A stretch of DNA of 64,000 bases from Doris montereyensis (GCA_037039925.1 JAXRKP010001608.1:16001-80000); one strand, 5' to 3'. Shown: positions 1-23,035, counted from the first letter of the stretch. Numbers and translations are program-made. Notes: a model not told the origin generated them from the letters alone.

Positions 1-391
1 TTCTCTAAAGAGTAATCCTCTCTGATCTCTCTCCTCTCGTCCTCCCCCAATTTAAAAACAAAAATTTCATGATTTCCCAATAGGCCCGCGATGAACTCCC
101 CCTTACCCTCCTCCCCCCTCCTCTCTCCCTCTCCATTTCCAAAGTGGTTATGATTTCAGTTGAAACTTCTGAATTGCACTTTATGTTGCTCTGTCCTTGA
201 TCCCATGTAATGTGAGTTTTTCATTTATTATAAATTTATTTTCCATCATATTTATTAATTAGATTGCCCAGGGGAAACACTCCTTACTTTCAATAGCTTT
301 TTTTTTTTTGTCCACAGAGACCTGAAAAGGTGAAACTTACTTGATCTCAACGATAATGTATGAATCAAAGCCAACAGAAGGGGGAAAGAAA

Positions 392-9915
<9,524 letters not shown>

Positions 9916-10970
9916 TTACGTATATGTTTCATATGGGAATTTTATTTGAAACAGCTTTCTTGTCGCATTTTGAGAAATAGCAGGGAAAAGAAAGGAAAAA
10001 GGGTAAATCACATCCTTACCTATCTGATGTTTGTAATCAACTGTATTTTGCCCCAACAGTCGAAAAGTGACATATTCAGACAAATTGGCAAGTGATGCAA
10101 AAAAACTCAGAGGCAATGCAAAGTCTCACTGAGGTGGTGAAAAATCTCACCGAGGCACGGTCCTCTGGCTTTTTTATGCCTCATTATTTATTATAAGACT
10201 TCAGTGTGGAATCAAACGTCTTTATTGTTGTCTTCGTTCTCTGTTGCATTTTTTTGCCTCTGATATTTGATAGTAAGGCTGACTACTGGCACAATATTTC
10301 CCTTGTAAAAATCTTTTCCAGGATTGTCAACAGTCCAATGTCTCTCACTCAATATAATATCAGCTTTTATTTCTCTAGTCATTTCCAGTTGGCTCCTTCT
10401 TTTCATGGGATCTGTGTATTGGATCTGTTTGAGTTATTTTATAATGTATGCCAATTTATCTTTCATATTTCCAACTATTCAAAATGTTATCTAGAATGAA
10501 TATGAGATTGCAAAGAACATTTTGTAAACAATTGAAAATCAATGTCCCTAACGTTTTTAAGATCTGAAGGTAACACTTTGAGTGCTTTTACTTGAAAAAC
10601 TTGTTGTGATGTATCCTTGCATATGGGAATTTTCTATGTCATTATTCCTGAGGGAAAGCCCGCTTTAAAAATTCTATTTCTGCCCACATGTAGTGGTCAT
10701 ATGCTTAATAATATGATTGCCATTCATGTTGGATGTTTAGGTTTGATCCTGGTATACAAGAGTGAAGTATTTACTCTGAAATATTTTCTATGAAAAAAAT
10801 ACACCCTTGATCCTAGGCCTATTCTCTCCTTGTCTCTCTCTTTGTCTGTCTATCTCTGTCACACTCACACTCACTCAATGCTAATTGTTCTAGGTATTAC
10901 ATAAGAGGGCCAGTTTGATGCCTTGTTCAGAAAATGTCATTCATGAAATGTCACTAAAAATCCTGTCTAT
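9916..10970. other. TBC1D7 downstream flank, no gene seen
   Basis: AT-rich sequence presumed to include the 3' UTR. A GAGGTGGTGAAAAATCTCACCGAGG-like stretch near 10130 shows internal partial repetition. I see no coding exon. Confidence 0.5.
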
Positions 10971-11024
10971 ACTTGCATCCATTAGCTTTTGAATTAATAT
11001 TTTATTTTATTTCTTTCTTGATTA

Positions 11025-11300
11025 GAGTCGTTGCTAGCTCAGTTGGCAGAGCGGCTGAATATAACTACTGTGCAGGAAGCCGAGTTCAATGTCCAGTCCG
11101 GACACATTTTTCGGACCCTCCTGTCGACCCAGCAGTGATATGGGTAGATAGGTGTGTTGTGTTCAAACTCTGCGAAAGTAAAGGTGGTGTGGAGAGCAAT
11201 GGCAAACTACCACATTATACCATTTGCCCAGAAAAATCAGGACTCTGTTCCTGATTACCCTACGCTCACCTCTGAGTATGGGACTTCCTTTACGTTACTA
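11025..11300 (+). mobile_element. tRNA-derived SINE family 1, copy 2
   Basis: The head GCTAGCTCAGTTGGCAGAGC looks like a tRNA A-box arm, followed by B-box-like GAGTTCAATGTCC. The body has GACCCTCCTGTCGACCC, GAGCAATGGCAAACTACC and AAAAATCAGGACTC, with the end GGGACTTCCTTTACG. It is the same family as the inverted copy at 6650-6905. Confidence 0.85.
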
Positions 11301-12740
11301 CATTGATTACCTAGAAGAAAGATCAAAGCAACTTCCTCAACCAGCTGACTCCATACTCTTTTTTAAATCAAACATTTTGCTCAATTAAAGTTTTTGACAG
11401 TTCTTTCTGAATGTATGATGATTATTTTGCTATTAGTCATGGTTGGTTTTGTTTTATCTATATCTATAAATGAATAATCCCTTTTCTGTTCTTGTCGCCA
11501 ATGTTCTCGAAAAGTATCATGTTTAAAAATTGGCCAATAACGTAAGAAAATAATTCTCTAAGCATAATGAGAAGTTTCAATGATAGTTTGATAGAAGGGG
11601 TTTTGATTTCATCTTATTTCAATTTTAAGGGCTTTCCAATCTCCTCATCATTTAGTCCGACATTAGATTTAGATCAAAATTTCGTATTGAGCGAGGATAG
11701 GGCTGTCAATGTCATATTACCTTTTCTTGAACCAAATCTCAGGATTTTGGGTGTAGTTTTTTTTGGTTACCTCTGATGTATACAGTTAAAACAAAAGTAC
11801 GAAATGCAATGCAGTTGGATCTCCTAGATGCTATCATTAGAATAAGGACACATTTATATTATTATTGTTATCAGAAAAGATTATTGCAAAAACTGCACAG
11901 CATCCCCGTAAATGCTATTATTGTTCTATTTCCCAATACCAATTCACTTGAGCAAAAAAGAGTAATAATGTGAATTCGAAGCGTTCCATAATAAACGGTG
12001 TACGAACGTAATAAGAAATTTTAAAAAATTGGCTGATGTTTCATACTATTTTCTATACTATTTGGCTGTAACTTTTTAATTTCTATCTGACAATCTGGAT
12101 CTAACTTTGGGAACTTCTTCCGCAGGGCAGGCTTAGGTCTAACTTTAACTTTCACTCTCAGTAAACCATATTGCCTTTTTAAACAATCGATTATAAATGG
12201 CAATCCCAGACATTCCCATCTTTTTAATCCGTTCATGGAGTGGGTTTCTTCAGTTTGGTGTGAATATATTTTAATACACACAGCAAATTGGTGTGTTTGA
12301 ATACTCATTTTTCATTAGACTTTTTAAATGTATGAATAAACCACTTTATTGCGGCCATGTGTTCAGAGCATTTTTATTGGAACTTTTCTACTTCTAATAT
12401 GTAATTAAATACATGAAGAGTGGTGTAACGTGTGTACGGCTACCTAAGGATCAGAAGTAGAGGTCATGTAAAGAAAGGAACCTCTTTGTGTCAATAAATC
12501 ATCCTATGGCGTTGGAAGATATATAGAAATAGTTCATCTGTAATAAATATGACCCATTTGTATGAACTGCATTTTGATTGGTTGATGCCAAGGAAGGTCC
12601 CAAATGTTCCCTCTCACATCAACATGATCACTGTAACATCAGCTTAGCTACATTTAACAACAAATCAACCACTCACAAAAATACAAAATACGATCACATC
12701 AGATACTTGTTAGTTAATGTGTAGAGTAAAACAAACATTT
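11300..12740. other. Intergenic AT-rich DNA
   Basis: No exon, conserved domain or recognised repeat is visible. Short reading frames here show no family similarity or splice context. Confidence 0.5.
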
Positions 12741-12900
12741 GTTTACATTTGAAATGAGAGTTTTTAATGAAATAAAAGAATTTTTATTGAAACTGAAACA
12801 AAGAGAACTTTTAACAGACACATGGAACAGAACTGACCAGCTGGACTGATGTTATAGCTTTGTTGACGTTACACGACTCTAGTTACATTTTGAAGAATTT
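12740..12900 (+). repeat. Dispersed repeat, copy 1 (pair with 58455-58590)
   Basis: ACAGACACATGGAACAGAAC, then GACCAGCTGGACTGATG and TTATAGCTTTGTTGACG, is closely matched at 58480-58560. Boundaries are approximate and the class is unknown. Confidence 0.6.
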
Positions 12901-13544
12901 TTTCCACTGAAAAAATTAGTTTTGTGTTTTGTACACTGTGTATATGAACTTACTTTTGTTGCCCATCTTTTGAGTGTGCTACTACTATGTAGGCCTACAT
13001 GAAATACAAACGGGGAGGCAATGGGACCATGCTGAAAGTATTGTGTAGATATAATAATATACTGATAAAAGAGCCCCATAAATAGGAATGGAGGCGAGAC
13101 ATTCCGTCAAAGGGAAGTGAATAAACAAAATAAAATCACAGATACCGGACATAACAAACCGATGACTTCCGTGTCGGCACTTGTTTTGCTCCCTATGAGG
13201 GAAAGCGTACTGCAAATTTTCATGAGGAGGCAATACGAAATCACAGCGTTGGTTCATCTGATATCCATGATTTTTTTCTATTTATTTCCTTATGTTTGTC
13301 TTGTCTCTGCCCTTGTGCGGCTTTAACATCTATACCACACCACCATGTCTATATATATTTAGCAGACCTCTGTGTACAGTGGTACCAAACACGTCTGTAA
13401 AAACCACTTTCAGCCAATTTCTGTGATTATAAGACATATTAAAAGATTATTATAGCCCATAAAGCCTGAGCCTTTCCTGGTGTCTTTATAACATACCTTT
13501 TGGACAGGATATTATTCTGCAGCAGGTTTTACTCCACAGCTGTT

Positions 13545-13690
13545 ACTTGTACCCATTTGCACCTGGGTCAAACAGGCAATTATATGTTAAGTATCTTTCC
13601 CAAATGAACACATTGGACCCAAGCATTGCTAGGATTTGAACCCAATACCTCGTGATCCCAAATCCAGCAGTCTTACCATTTATCACAGTG
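13545..13690 (-). mobile_element. SINE family 2 fragment
   Basis: On the - strand a GGTATTGGGTTCAAATCC B-box region is followed by TAGCAATGCTTGGGTCC and GGGAAAGATACTTAAC, matching the family 2 head and body. Confidence 0.7.
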
Positions 13691-13974
13691 ATTAGAGGGA
13701 GTGAAAATTATTAAAATTAGGTCAGGGGCCAACTGTCAAATTTAGAATATAATACTAGTGATAGTTTTACCTCCATCCATGAACCATAAGATTAAACATG
13801 TGTCACCTGTGCGTCTGTTGGCCATAAAAATATGGACATTGTGTGGTAGATTTGTGGATCAGAGAAGATAGGCACAGTGTTGGGTTAAATAAGTCCACAT
13901 CACATCATGTGACTCCAAGAGTAGTCCAGATGGTATAGCATCTCATTCAAACTGATCGCCACACAATTGGAGAA

Positions 13975-15358
13975 CTCGATAGTCCAAAGGCCCGGGCAGT
14001 GGACAGGTAAGCACCTGTACGGGGAGTAGATGATCCCGCCTTCCACGAGTCTCCTGCTGCCTTGCAGGTCAGTCTTGGCTGACCAAATGCTAAGGGAGTT
14101 AACCCTGACAGAAAACAACCTGCTGCCTTGCAGGTCGGTCTTGAATGACCAAAGGCTAAGGCAGTTAACCCTGACAGAAAATAACAAGACCTGGTTGAGG
14201 GCCTCAAGGTGGCAGCCCCACAATCTACCTAGGGTACAGTGGGCTAATCCCTGCTTATCCGAAACCTTACTGACGCAGAGAAAGAAATATAATATAACCG
14301 GCTTGACCTTTCAACGACGAAAATGGAAACGAACACGGACTGTGATTTTTGGAACATGGAACTGGAACGTTAGGGCAATAAATGGAAAAGAGTTGGAATT
14401 AGTTTGATGGATATAAGGGTAAGACAGGGTTGTGTCCTAAGTCCTCTTTTGTTTATCACGTTTATGGATTCAGTCCCAAAGGCATTCTCAAAAATGAAGA
14501 AAATGAATGTAGGTATGTGGAAGCTCAAACCAGTAAATGTATCAATGCTTTAATTTGCCGATGATATAGATCTAGTTCTGTTTGGAAAATCAGAAAGTGA
14601 CCTTCAGTCGAATATCAACATTATTCACAATGAACTAAATAAAAGAGGAATGAGAGTAAATGCAAAGAAAACCAAAACTGCTAGTAACTAGGGAAGCTAA
14701 AACACAAAATCTTAAATTGGGTAGGAGAATTTAGAACAAGTTCACAGCTACAATTACCTAGGAGTAGGAGTAATGATAAACTCTGAGGGAAAACTAAGAG
14801 AAGAAATCAGCCAGAGAATCCAAAGACAAGTGCAATATATAACCATCTAGGAAAGACATTTGTAGGTAAACAAGAATTGTCAACAAAAACCAAAATGGCA
14901 GCATACAACACAGTTTTTTTCTGTGGCAGTGAAACCTGGATTTTAGACAGTAGAGAATACAGTAGAGTACAGGCAGTTGAAATGAAATATCTAAGAAGAG
15001 TAGTAAGGAAAACTAAAAGAGACAAAATCAGAAACACAACAATAAGAGATCAAACCAAAGCAGATGGCATAAAAACTAAGATAGAAACAAATTAATGGAG
15101 ATGGTTTGGGCATGTAAACAGAAAAAAATGACAATAGAATAGCTAAATCAGTATACAGTGCTTAAGTCCAAGGTAAAAGACCGAAAGGAAGACCTCGGAG
15201 AAAGTGGGATGTAGTTATAAAAGAGGCATTGAAGAATAGAAATATAACTTTTTTGGAAGGAAACAGAAAATACCAGAACAGGGCATCCTGGAGAAAGATC
15301 ATCTCAGGCATCTGAACCCATACACTGAAAGGTACAATGGGAACTGATAAAGAAAGAA
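13975..15358 (+). mobile_element. LINE family A, copy A2, internally deleted
   Basis: Starts with the family 5' UTR (GGGCAGTGGACAGGTAAGC, then tandem monomers with GACCAAAGGCTAAGG...TTAACCCTGACAGAAAATAA). It runs to the start of the endonuclease ORF (GTWNWNVRAINGKELEL), then jumps near 14400 straight to the reverse-transcriptase box VRQGCVLSPLLFITFMDSV. The C-terminal part (14877-15095, STKTKMAAYNTVFF and CGSETWILDSREYSR) and the 3' end GGGAACTGATAAAGAAAGAAAG are present. Roughly 2 kb between endonuclease start and palm domain are missing. Confidence 0.88.
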
Positions 15359-15359
15359 A

Positions 15360-15640
15360 GATAGTTCAGAGGCAAGGTGTCGGTCTCTCAACCAACAGGT
15401 CGTAGGTTCAAACCTCAGCAGGTTAAAAAGTTTTCTGGGTTTTATTTTTAGTAGAACTTACCCTCCTGGTCCAGGTAGCTGGATCAGACATTTAACAACA
15501 GGAAGTCCCATGTACAGATCACAACACACTGCACATAATCAAAGATCGCTTGGCTGTTTACATGGAAGTCCATGAAAAATTAAGAACCCTATCAAAAACC
15601 CTGAGATTACCTTAGTTGTGGATGTGGGTACAATCAAATG
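15360..15640 (+). mobile_element. SINE family 4 copy directly after LINE A2
   Basis: Head GGCAAGGTGTCGGTCTC with B box TAGGTTCAAACCTC, then GAACTTACCCTCCTGGTCCA, GATCGCTTGGCTGTTTACA and AAACCCTGAGATTACC. Inverted copies lie at 31555-31770 and 43685-43890. It begins within a few bases of the LINE tail. Confidence 0.78.
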
Positions 15641-15654
15641 AAATCAAAGCCACA

Positions 15655-18600
15655 CATGATCTGAGTTCAATCACCTCACAAATAATCTGAGAGTGAGTTC
15701 AATCACCACACAAATTACCTGAGTTCAATCACCACACTAACGACATGAGTTCAATCACCACACAAACGACATGAGTTCAATCACCACACAAACGACCTGA
15801 GTTCAATCATCACACAAATGACCTGAGTTCAATCACCACACAAACGATCTGAGTTCAATCATCACAACGACCTGAGTTCAATCACCACACAAACGACCTG
15901 AGTTCAATCACCACACAAATGACCTGAGTTCAATCACCACACAAACGACCTGAATTCAATCACCATACAAATGACCTGAGTTCAATCACCACACAAATGA
16001 TCTGAGTTCAATCACCATACAAATGATCTGTTCAATCACCATACACATGACCTGAGTTAAATCACCATACAAATGATTTGAGTTCAATCACCATACAAAT
16101 GATCTGAGTTCAATCACCACACAAATGATCTGAGTTCAATCACCATACAAATGATTTGAGTTCAATCACCATACAAATGATTTGAGTTCAATCACCATAC
16201 AAATGATCTGTTCAATCACCATACACATGACCTGAGTTCAATCACCACACAAATGGTTTGAGTTCAATCACCATACAAATGATCTGAGTTCAATCACCAC
16301 ACAAATGATTTGAGTTCAATCACCATACAAATGACCTGAGTTCAATCACCATACAAATGATCTGTTCAATCACCATACAAATGATCTGAGTTCAATCACC
16401 ATACAAATGATTTGAGTTCAATCACCATACAAATGATTTGAGTTCAATCACCACACAAATGATTTGAGTTCAATCACCATACAAATGATTTGAGTTCAAT
16501 CACCATACAAATGATTTGAGTTCAATCACCACACAAATGATTTGAGTTCAATCACCATACAAATGATCTGAGTTCAATCACCATACAAATGATCTGTTCA
16601 GTTCAACTACCATACAAATAATCTGAGTTCAATCACCATACAAATAATCTGAGTTCAATCACCATACAAATGATCTGTTCAATCACCATACACATGATCT
16701 GAGTTCAACTACCATACAAATAATCTGAGTTCAATCGCCACACACAAATGACCTGAGTGCAATCACCCCACATAAATGTTTGTTTGTTTCTTTGAAATTT
16801 ACTTCATCCACCATTGCAGTGATATCAGGGTGAAATTAAGAGAAACAGCAAGATGAAAGATAAGTGAAGAAGGAAAGATAAGAAGTAGTGTCTACCAGCA
16901 GCACTCACCAGCCACCCGCTCGCCCACACAAATGACCTGAGTGCAATGCAATCACCATACACAAATGACCTGAGTGCAATGCAATCACCATACACAAATG
17001 ACCTGAGTGCAATGCAATCACCATACACAAATGACCTGAGTGCAAACCATACCAAATGACCTGAAGTGCAATGCAATCACCATACACAAATGACCTGAGT
17101 GCAATGCAATCACCACACACAAATGACCTGAGTGCAATGCAATCACCATACACAAATGACCTGAGTGCAATGCAATCACCATACACAAATGACCTGAGTG
17201 CAATGCAATCACCATACACAAACGACCTGAATGCAATGCAATCACCACACACAAATGACCTGAGTGCAATGCAATCACCATACACAAATGACCTGAGTGC
17301 AATGCAATCACCATACACAAACGACCTGAGTGCAATGCAATCACCACACACAAATGACCTGAGTGCAGCGCAATCACCACACACAAATGACCTGAGTGCA
17401 ATGCAATCACCACACACAAATGACCTGAGTGCAATGCAATCACTACACACAAATGACATGAGCTCAATCATCACACACAAATGGCCGAGTTGAATTACCA
17501 CACACAAATGGTCCGAGTTAAATTATCACACACAAATGACATATGCTAAATTACAACACAAAAATGATCTAAGTTCATCCACCACACAAATTACATGAGC
17601 TCAATCACCACACACAAATTACATGAGCTCAATCACCACACACAAATTACATGAGTTCAATCACCACACACAAATGACATGAGTTCAATCACCACACACA
17701 AATGGCATGAACTCAATCACCACACACAAATGACATGAGTTCAATCACCACACACAAATGACATGAGCTCAATCACCACACACAAATTACATGAGCTCAA
17801 TCACCACACATAAATGACATGAGTTCAATCACCACACACAAATGACGAGTTCATCCACCACACAAATGACATGAGCTCAATCACCACACACAAATGACAT
17901 GAGTTCAATCACCACACACAAATGACATTAACTCAATCACAGTTCAATCACCCCACACAAATTACATGAACTCAATCACCACACACAAATGACATGAGTT
18001 CAATCACCACACACAAATGACATGAATTCAATCACCACACACAAATGACATGAGTTCAATCACCATGAGTTCAATCACCACACACAAATGATATGAGTTC
18101 CATCACCACACATAAATGACATGAGTTCAATCACCACACACAAATGACGAGTTCATCCACCACACAAATGACATGAGCTCAATCACCACACACAAATGAC
18201 ATGAGTTCAATCACCACACACAAATGACGTAAACTCAATCACAGTTCAATCACCCCACACAAATTACATGAACTCAATCACCACACACATATGACATGAG
18301 TTCAATCACCACACACAAATGACATGAATTCAATCACCACACACAAATGACATGAGTTCAATCACCACACACAAATGGCATGAACTCAATCACAGTTCAA
18401 TCACCACACACAAATTACATGAACTTAATCATCACACACAAATGACATGAGCTCAATCACCACACACAAATGACATGAGCTCAATCACCGCACACAAATG
18501 ACCTGAGTTGAATTACCACACACAAATGACCCGAGTTAAATTATCACACACAAATGAACCAAGTTCATCCACCACACAAATGACCTGAAATCAATCACCA

Positions 18601-19580
18601 CACATAAATGACATGAGTTCAATCACCACACAAATGACCTGAATTCAATCACCACATAAATTATGATAAATGATGTGAGCTCAATCAGCACACACAAATT
18701 ACCTCAGTTCATCCACCACAAATGACCCAAGTTGAATTACCACACACAACTGACTCGAGTTGAATTACCACACACAAATGACCTCAGTTCATCCACCACA
18801 TAAATGGCACGTTCAATCACAACACACAAGTGACCAGAATTCAATCATCGCACAAATGACCTGACTTCAATTACCACACTAACGACCTGAGCTCAATCAC
18901 CACACACAAATGACACAAGCTCAATCACCACACACAAATGACCCGAGTTGAATTACCACACACAAATGGCCCGAGTCGAATTATTTCACACAAATGACCC
19001 AAGTTGAATTACCAAACACAAATGACCCTAGTTGAATCACCACACAAATGACCTGAGTTCAATCACCACACTAACGACCTGAGCTCAATCACCACACATA
19101 AATGACCCGAGTTGAATTACCACACACAAATGGCCCGAGTTGAATTATTTCACACAAATGACCCAAGTTGAATTACCAAACACAAATGACCCTAGTTGAA
19201 TCACCACACACAAATGACCTGAGTTCATCCATCACATAAATGACCCGTTCAATCATAACACACAAATGACCAGAATTCGATCACCACACTAATGACCTGA
19301 GTTTAATTATCACACAAATGACCAAAGTTCTGTCACCAAATAAATGACGAGTTCAATCACCACAATAATGACCCCAGTTCAATCATTGCACAAATGACCA
19401 GAGTTCAATCACCACACAAATGACCCGAGTTCAATCACTACATACAAATGACCCGAGTTCAATCACCACACAAATGACCCGAGTTCAATCACTACACACA
19501 AATGACCTGAGTTCAATCACTACACACAAATAACCTGAATTCAATCACCACATAAATAACCAGAGTTCAATCACCGCGGT
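15655..19580. repeat. 4-kb minisatellite with changing period (26, 33 and 28 bp)
   Basis: Tandem array built on GAGTTCAATCACCACACAAA plus TGACCT. In 15655-16790 the unit is about 26 bp. In 16920-17460 it is 33 bp, containing an extra TGCAATG step. In 17580-18500 it is about 28 bp with an extra CA. 18500-19580 is degenerate. A SINE family 3 copy (16785-16925) splits it. The 33-bp block is divisible by three and so throws up 140-200 residue frames on both strands, none of which is a gene. Confidence 0.97.
16785..16925 (-). mobile_element. SINE family 3 fragment inside the minisatellite
   Basis: TTGAAATTTACTTCATCCAC, then CAGTGATATCAGGGTGAAAT, GAGAAACAGCAAGATGAAAG and TCACCAGCCACCCGC matches the inverted 3' part of family 3 (compare 43895-44025). 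Confidence 0.75.
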
Positions 19581-19664
19581 CCTCATATCAACACAGTAGC
19601 GAAATATGGAGCAAAATATTTCTGTTTCAAAATCAAAGCAATTTAACCTTGGCAGGTGTCGTAA

Positions 19665-19905
19665 AGAAGCTATAGTTTTGTGAGTTTGTAATTACAACGA
19701 CACTGGTTCAAAACCCTTGGCTGGCCCATGTATTTTTTCACAATGTTGTACTCTAGGAAAGGTACTTTACTGTGCTTTCCTCACTTAACTCAGATGTGAA
19801 TGAGTACCTTGCTATAGGTAGAGAAAGATCTTGTCAGTGTGTTAGTACAAAGAGCTTAACAGGCTGCTGTACTGCATGCTCCCCAGGGAGTTGAGGACTT
19901 TAACT
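19665..19905 (+). mobile_element. SINE family 2-like copy
   Basis: A CACTGGTTCAAAACCC B-box-like segment, TAGGAAAGGTACTTTACTG and the CCTCACTTAACTCAGATGTG body resemble family 2, more diverged than the 8188 copy. Confidence 0.55.
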
Positions 19906-19954
19906 TTGAATCAAATGGCCTGTGAGCCTGCATGTGTGCAGGGATATGGACTAT

Positions 19955-20105
19955 AAATTCATCCTTAACTTTATCTTCATATCTGTGATGATCTCAGGGT
20001 GAATCAAGAGGAAACAGCAAGATAAGACTAAGAGCCATGTAAGAGAGTGAAAAGAAAGTAATAACGGCAACATCCACCATTCCTCATGAGTGAGACACAG
20101 ACAGA
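19955..20105 (-). mobile_element. SINE family 3 fragment
   Basis: GTGATGATCTCAGGGTGAATC, then AAGAGGAAACAGCAAGATAAG matches the inverted family 3 body. Confidence 0.65.
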
Positions 20106-20895
20106 CCTACAATCCCAATTTGGTCTTCAAGAACTTATACTTATTTAACTTGCGTTATTATATGATTACAATTTATCAACAACACATTTGAAGTGTCACA
20201 CTCACACCCAGATAAAAAAACACACACATCAGAAAGACTTGTTAAAGTTTTAGTACTATGTTTTTTACTGTACATGTACATAATTTGATATTTCAAAACA
20301 TCATGAACAACATGGTTGATATTAATATTAATAATATAAACAGAACCTTTGGTAAAATCATTATCATTTATAATATTATAACTAGGCATAGTGATGAAAC
20401 AATATAATTCTTGAATAAGAGGGTTGATTAGGGCAGAACATTGGGTGGAAACCGTCACTTTAAAACCTCACAGTAGTCACACATCAACATCAACACAAGG
20501 CGGACAATGAAACTTGAATTTGACTCATACTCATTAAAATTGAACAACATTACTGATATGGACAAAACATTTGGTGATCATTATGGCTGAGGCTTGACCG
20601 ACCAACACAAGTCAGTAGACATTTCAACTTCAATCATCATGAATAGCAACACTGATACTGATACTGATAAGAACAAGTGATTCTTTAACATGAACATTCA
20701 ATCGAAAAATCAATGAAAGTTGACTTGTGAACATGAAGCAGGATCCCTGACAATTGACGCATTGTAACAAGTTTACCCTTGAGGCTTCTCTTGGTTGTTT
20801 CACATATATCGCTGGTTTAGAGCAAAATTGTTGTGTCTCCAGATTGGATGAAAATTTGGATAACCAGTGTAATGATGAAAGCAGAATCAAATCTT
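20105..20895. other. Intergenic DNA without recognised features
   Basis: AT-rich, no exon or repeat family recognised. Short TGATACTGATACTGATA repetition at about 20650. Confidence 0.5.
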
Positions 20896-20899
20896 TGTA

Positions 20900-21374
20900 C
20901 AATCATATCTCGACAGTTCAAAAACCTCCGTTCTGAGCAAATCGCCCAGTCTGGGTTATCGAGACATCCGGATAATCGAATCGCCGATCAAAATCAAAAT
21001 GACACATTGTGAATCTTTGTCTAGGTCAACCAGACACCCACTAACCTCTATCTGTCTACCTGGGCAATGTGGCACGCCAGTGAATTGGCTGTGATGCAAC
21101 GTTGCCAAATTGTATGGTCAAAGTCGTGTAAAGAAAGTTGGGTGACTTTGATGCACCGTAAGCGTAAGATTATCTCAAATAGATGAGTGTTCGGTGTATC
21201 GAAGCATAAATTCTTGATATTGTGATAACTTGTTCCAAAATTGGGTGTTCGGATCTGGAATCTCAAATTCTTAGATTATGGTAAAAAAAGAAGAAAAAAT
21301 CTGTCCCCAGCTCATCTGTACGGATTTTCGAGACATCTCTTGATTGACGAAGTCGGATTATCGAGACGTGACTG
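20900..21374. mobile_element. TA-flanked MITE, pogo/Tigger-like termini (MITE-2)
   Basis: The left end CAATCATATCTCGACAGTT and, inverted, the right end CAGTCACGTCTCGATAATC match at about 14 of 19 positions. Both are preceded by TA (20898-20899, 21375-21376). Inside, TTATCGAGACATCCGGATAA repeats the terminal motif. Length 475 bp, no transposase. Confidence 0.7.
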
Positions 21375-22235
21375 TATCAAATCATTGCATGTTCCACAAA
21401 TTCAAAAAGCTTACCACTTTTGACAGTGCGACCATATTGTAACTCCATGAAAATTGAGAGCTTTGAAACATTTAGAATTTGAAGCCAATTTGCTTACAAA
21501 TTTTGATTTAGAGATACAACATTATTGTTCTATAAGTAGCAGCAACATTGTCAATAATGCACAAATACATGTAAAGTTAATTGTTACTGTGTGGGAGAAA
21601 ACAAAGAGACAAAAAAAACAACAAAAAAGCTCTGAATGCTTCAACTTCAACAGTAGCAGACCACATTGCATAGGTTCTTGTTCATACAAATGTGTTACAT
21701 AACATAGACATATATAATATGATACGAACTTTATCAATAAATATGACAAATTTACATCACCTGGTTTGTATTGAGTGATCTTGTCTCTTTTTAATGCACC
21801 TCTGAGAATGTGTGCATATTTTGAGATCAAAGGGTTTGAGGGTTGGCTCAAAACAACATGCGTGGCAACAATTGGAAAGGCAAAAAGAAATCTAACCGTT
21901 GGGTGCAAACAATAATAATTATACAGTTTTCATTAGTTTTATGTTTACATTTTATGAAGATAAACAAATCATTCTCATGCACTATTGATGGACGAATGAA
22001 TCAAACAACTTTATACACACAATTATTCATGACCAAACATTTTTTAGAAAGATTTCTTTTGGATTCATGCGTCTGTGTGTGTGCATGTGCATATATGTGT
22101 GTGTTTGAATCCATGCAGTGTGATAAAAGATTGCGGATGTGAAAAATAAAAGAGTTTCTGAGTGAAAAATGTATGAGAAGGGGAAGGAGGAAGGGCAGGC
22201 TCGTACATCTAAATATATAATATACATATACAGTA

Positions 22236-22384
22236 CAGTCCGTATTTCCTGAACAGCTGTCTGACAAAAACACAAAATCCCTGAATTCATTAGGAAGTCC
22301 CAACCAAGGTCCTTCAATATTCCCCGAAAAACTTATTCCACAAACTAATTTTCTGGTCCCAAGACGTTCGCGGAATATGGGCTG
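22236..22384. mobile_element. TA-flanked short MITE (MITE-3)
   Basis: The left end CAGTCCGTATTTCCTGAAC and inverted right end CAGCCCATATTCCGCGAAC are flanked by TA at 22234-22235 and 22385-22386. Total 149 bp. Internal sequence is noncoding. Confidence 0.7.
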
Positions 22385-22569
22385 TACTAGTGTGCATAAT
22401 ATACTTGCTCAAAAGCAAACAAAAGAAATGTGTGGATACAATGTGTGATCACAAGCTCTAACACGTAAATCTAAGCAATGGTAACATTTTAAGCTTTAGG
22501 TAAAGCAAATGTGTGAAAGAACAGTATTTCTGGTCGGCAACGCCATGTGAGAATTTCCAATAGAGAGAT

Positions 22570-22736
22570 TGTAGCAAGAATCGGAATAAATAACATTGTG
22601 TCAGAAGCCTCAAAGAGAAGATGGAAGTAGATAGGTCATGTGCTCCAAATGAAAAACATGAGATACTCAGTCATAGCCTTGACATGGACACCTCAGGGCC
22701 AAACAAGGGCAGGAAGACTAACAGGAACAAAAGAGA

Positions 22737-22740
<4 letters not shown>
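22570..22740 (+). pseudogene. LINE family B C-terminal fragment
   Basis: Reads IGHVLQMKNMRYSVIAL, then TWTPQGQTRAGRL, matching the RWIGHIMLQKSASNITRQAL and WNPQGRRHQGRP stretch of the element at 52436-53815. It is broken by a stop after RRWK and truncated by the GA array that follows. Confidence 0.75.

Positions 22741-23035
<295 letters not shown>

Noticed and set aside
1..300. Earlier exon of TBC1D7
   Set aside because: The acceptor at 317 implies an upstream exon, but the first 300 bases show no coding sequence or donor I would trust.
11030..11105. Possible tRNA gene (GCTAGCTCAGTTGGCAGAGC)
   Set aside because: B box is imperfect and the sequence runs into the family 1 SINE body.
12021..12308. 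95-residue frame on the - strand with basic composition
   Set aside because: No family similarity, no splice context and no repeat of it elsewhere.
16825..17507. Overlapping 140-200 residue open frames on both strands
   Set aside because: They are the 33-bp block of the minisatellite; period divisible by three, no start context or homology.
15655..19580. CRISPR-like array of direct repeats
   Set aside because: Repeats are head to tail with no unique spacers, in a eukaryotic intergenic region.
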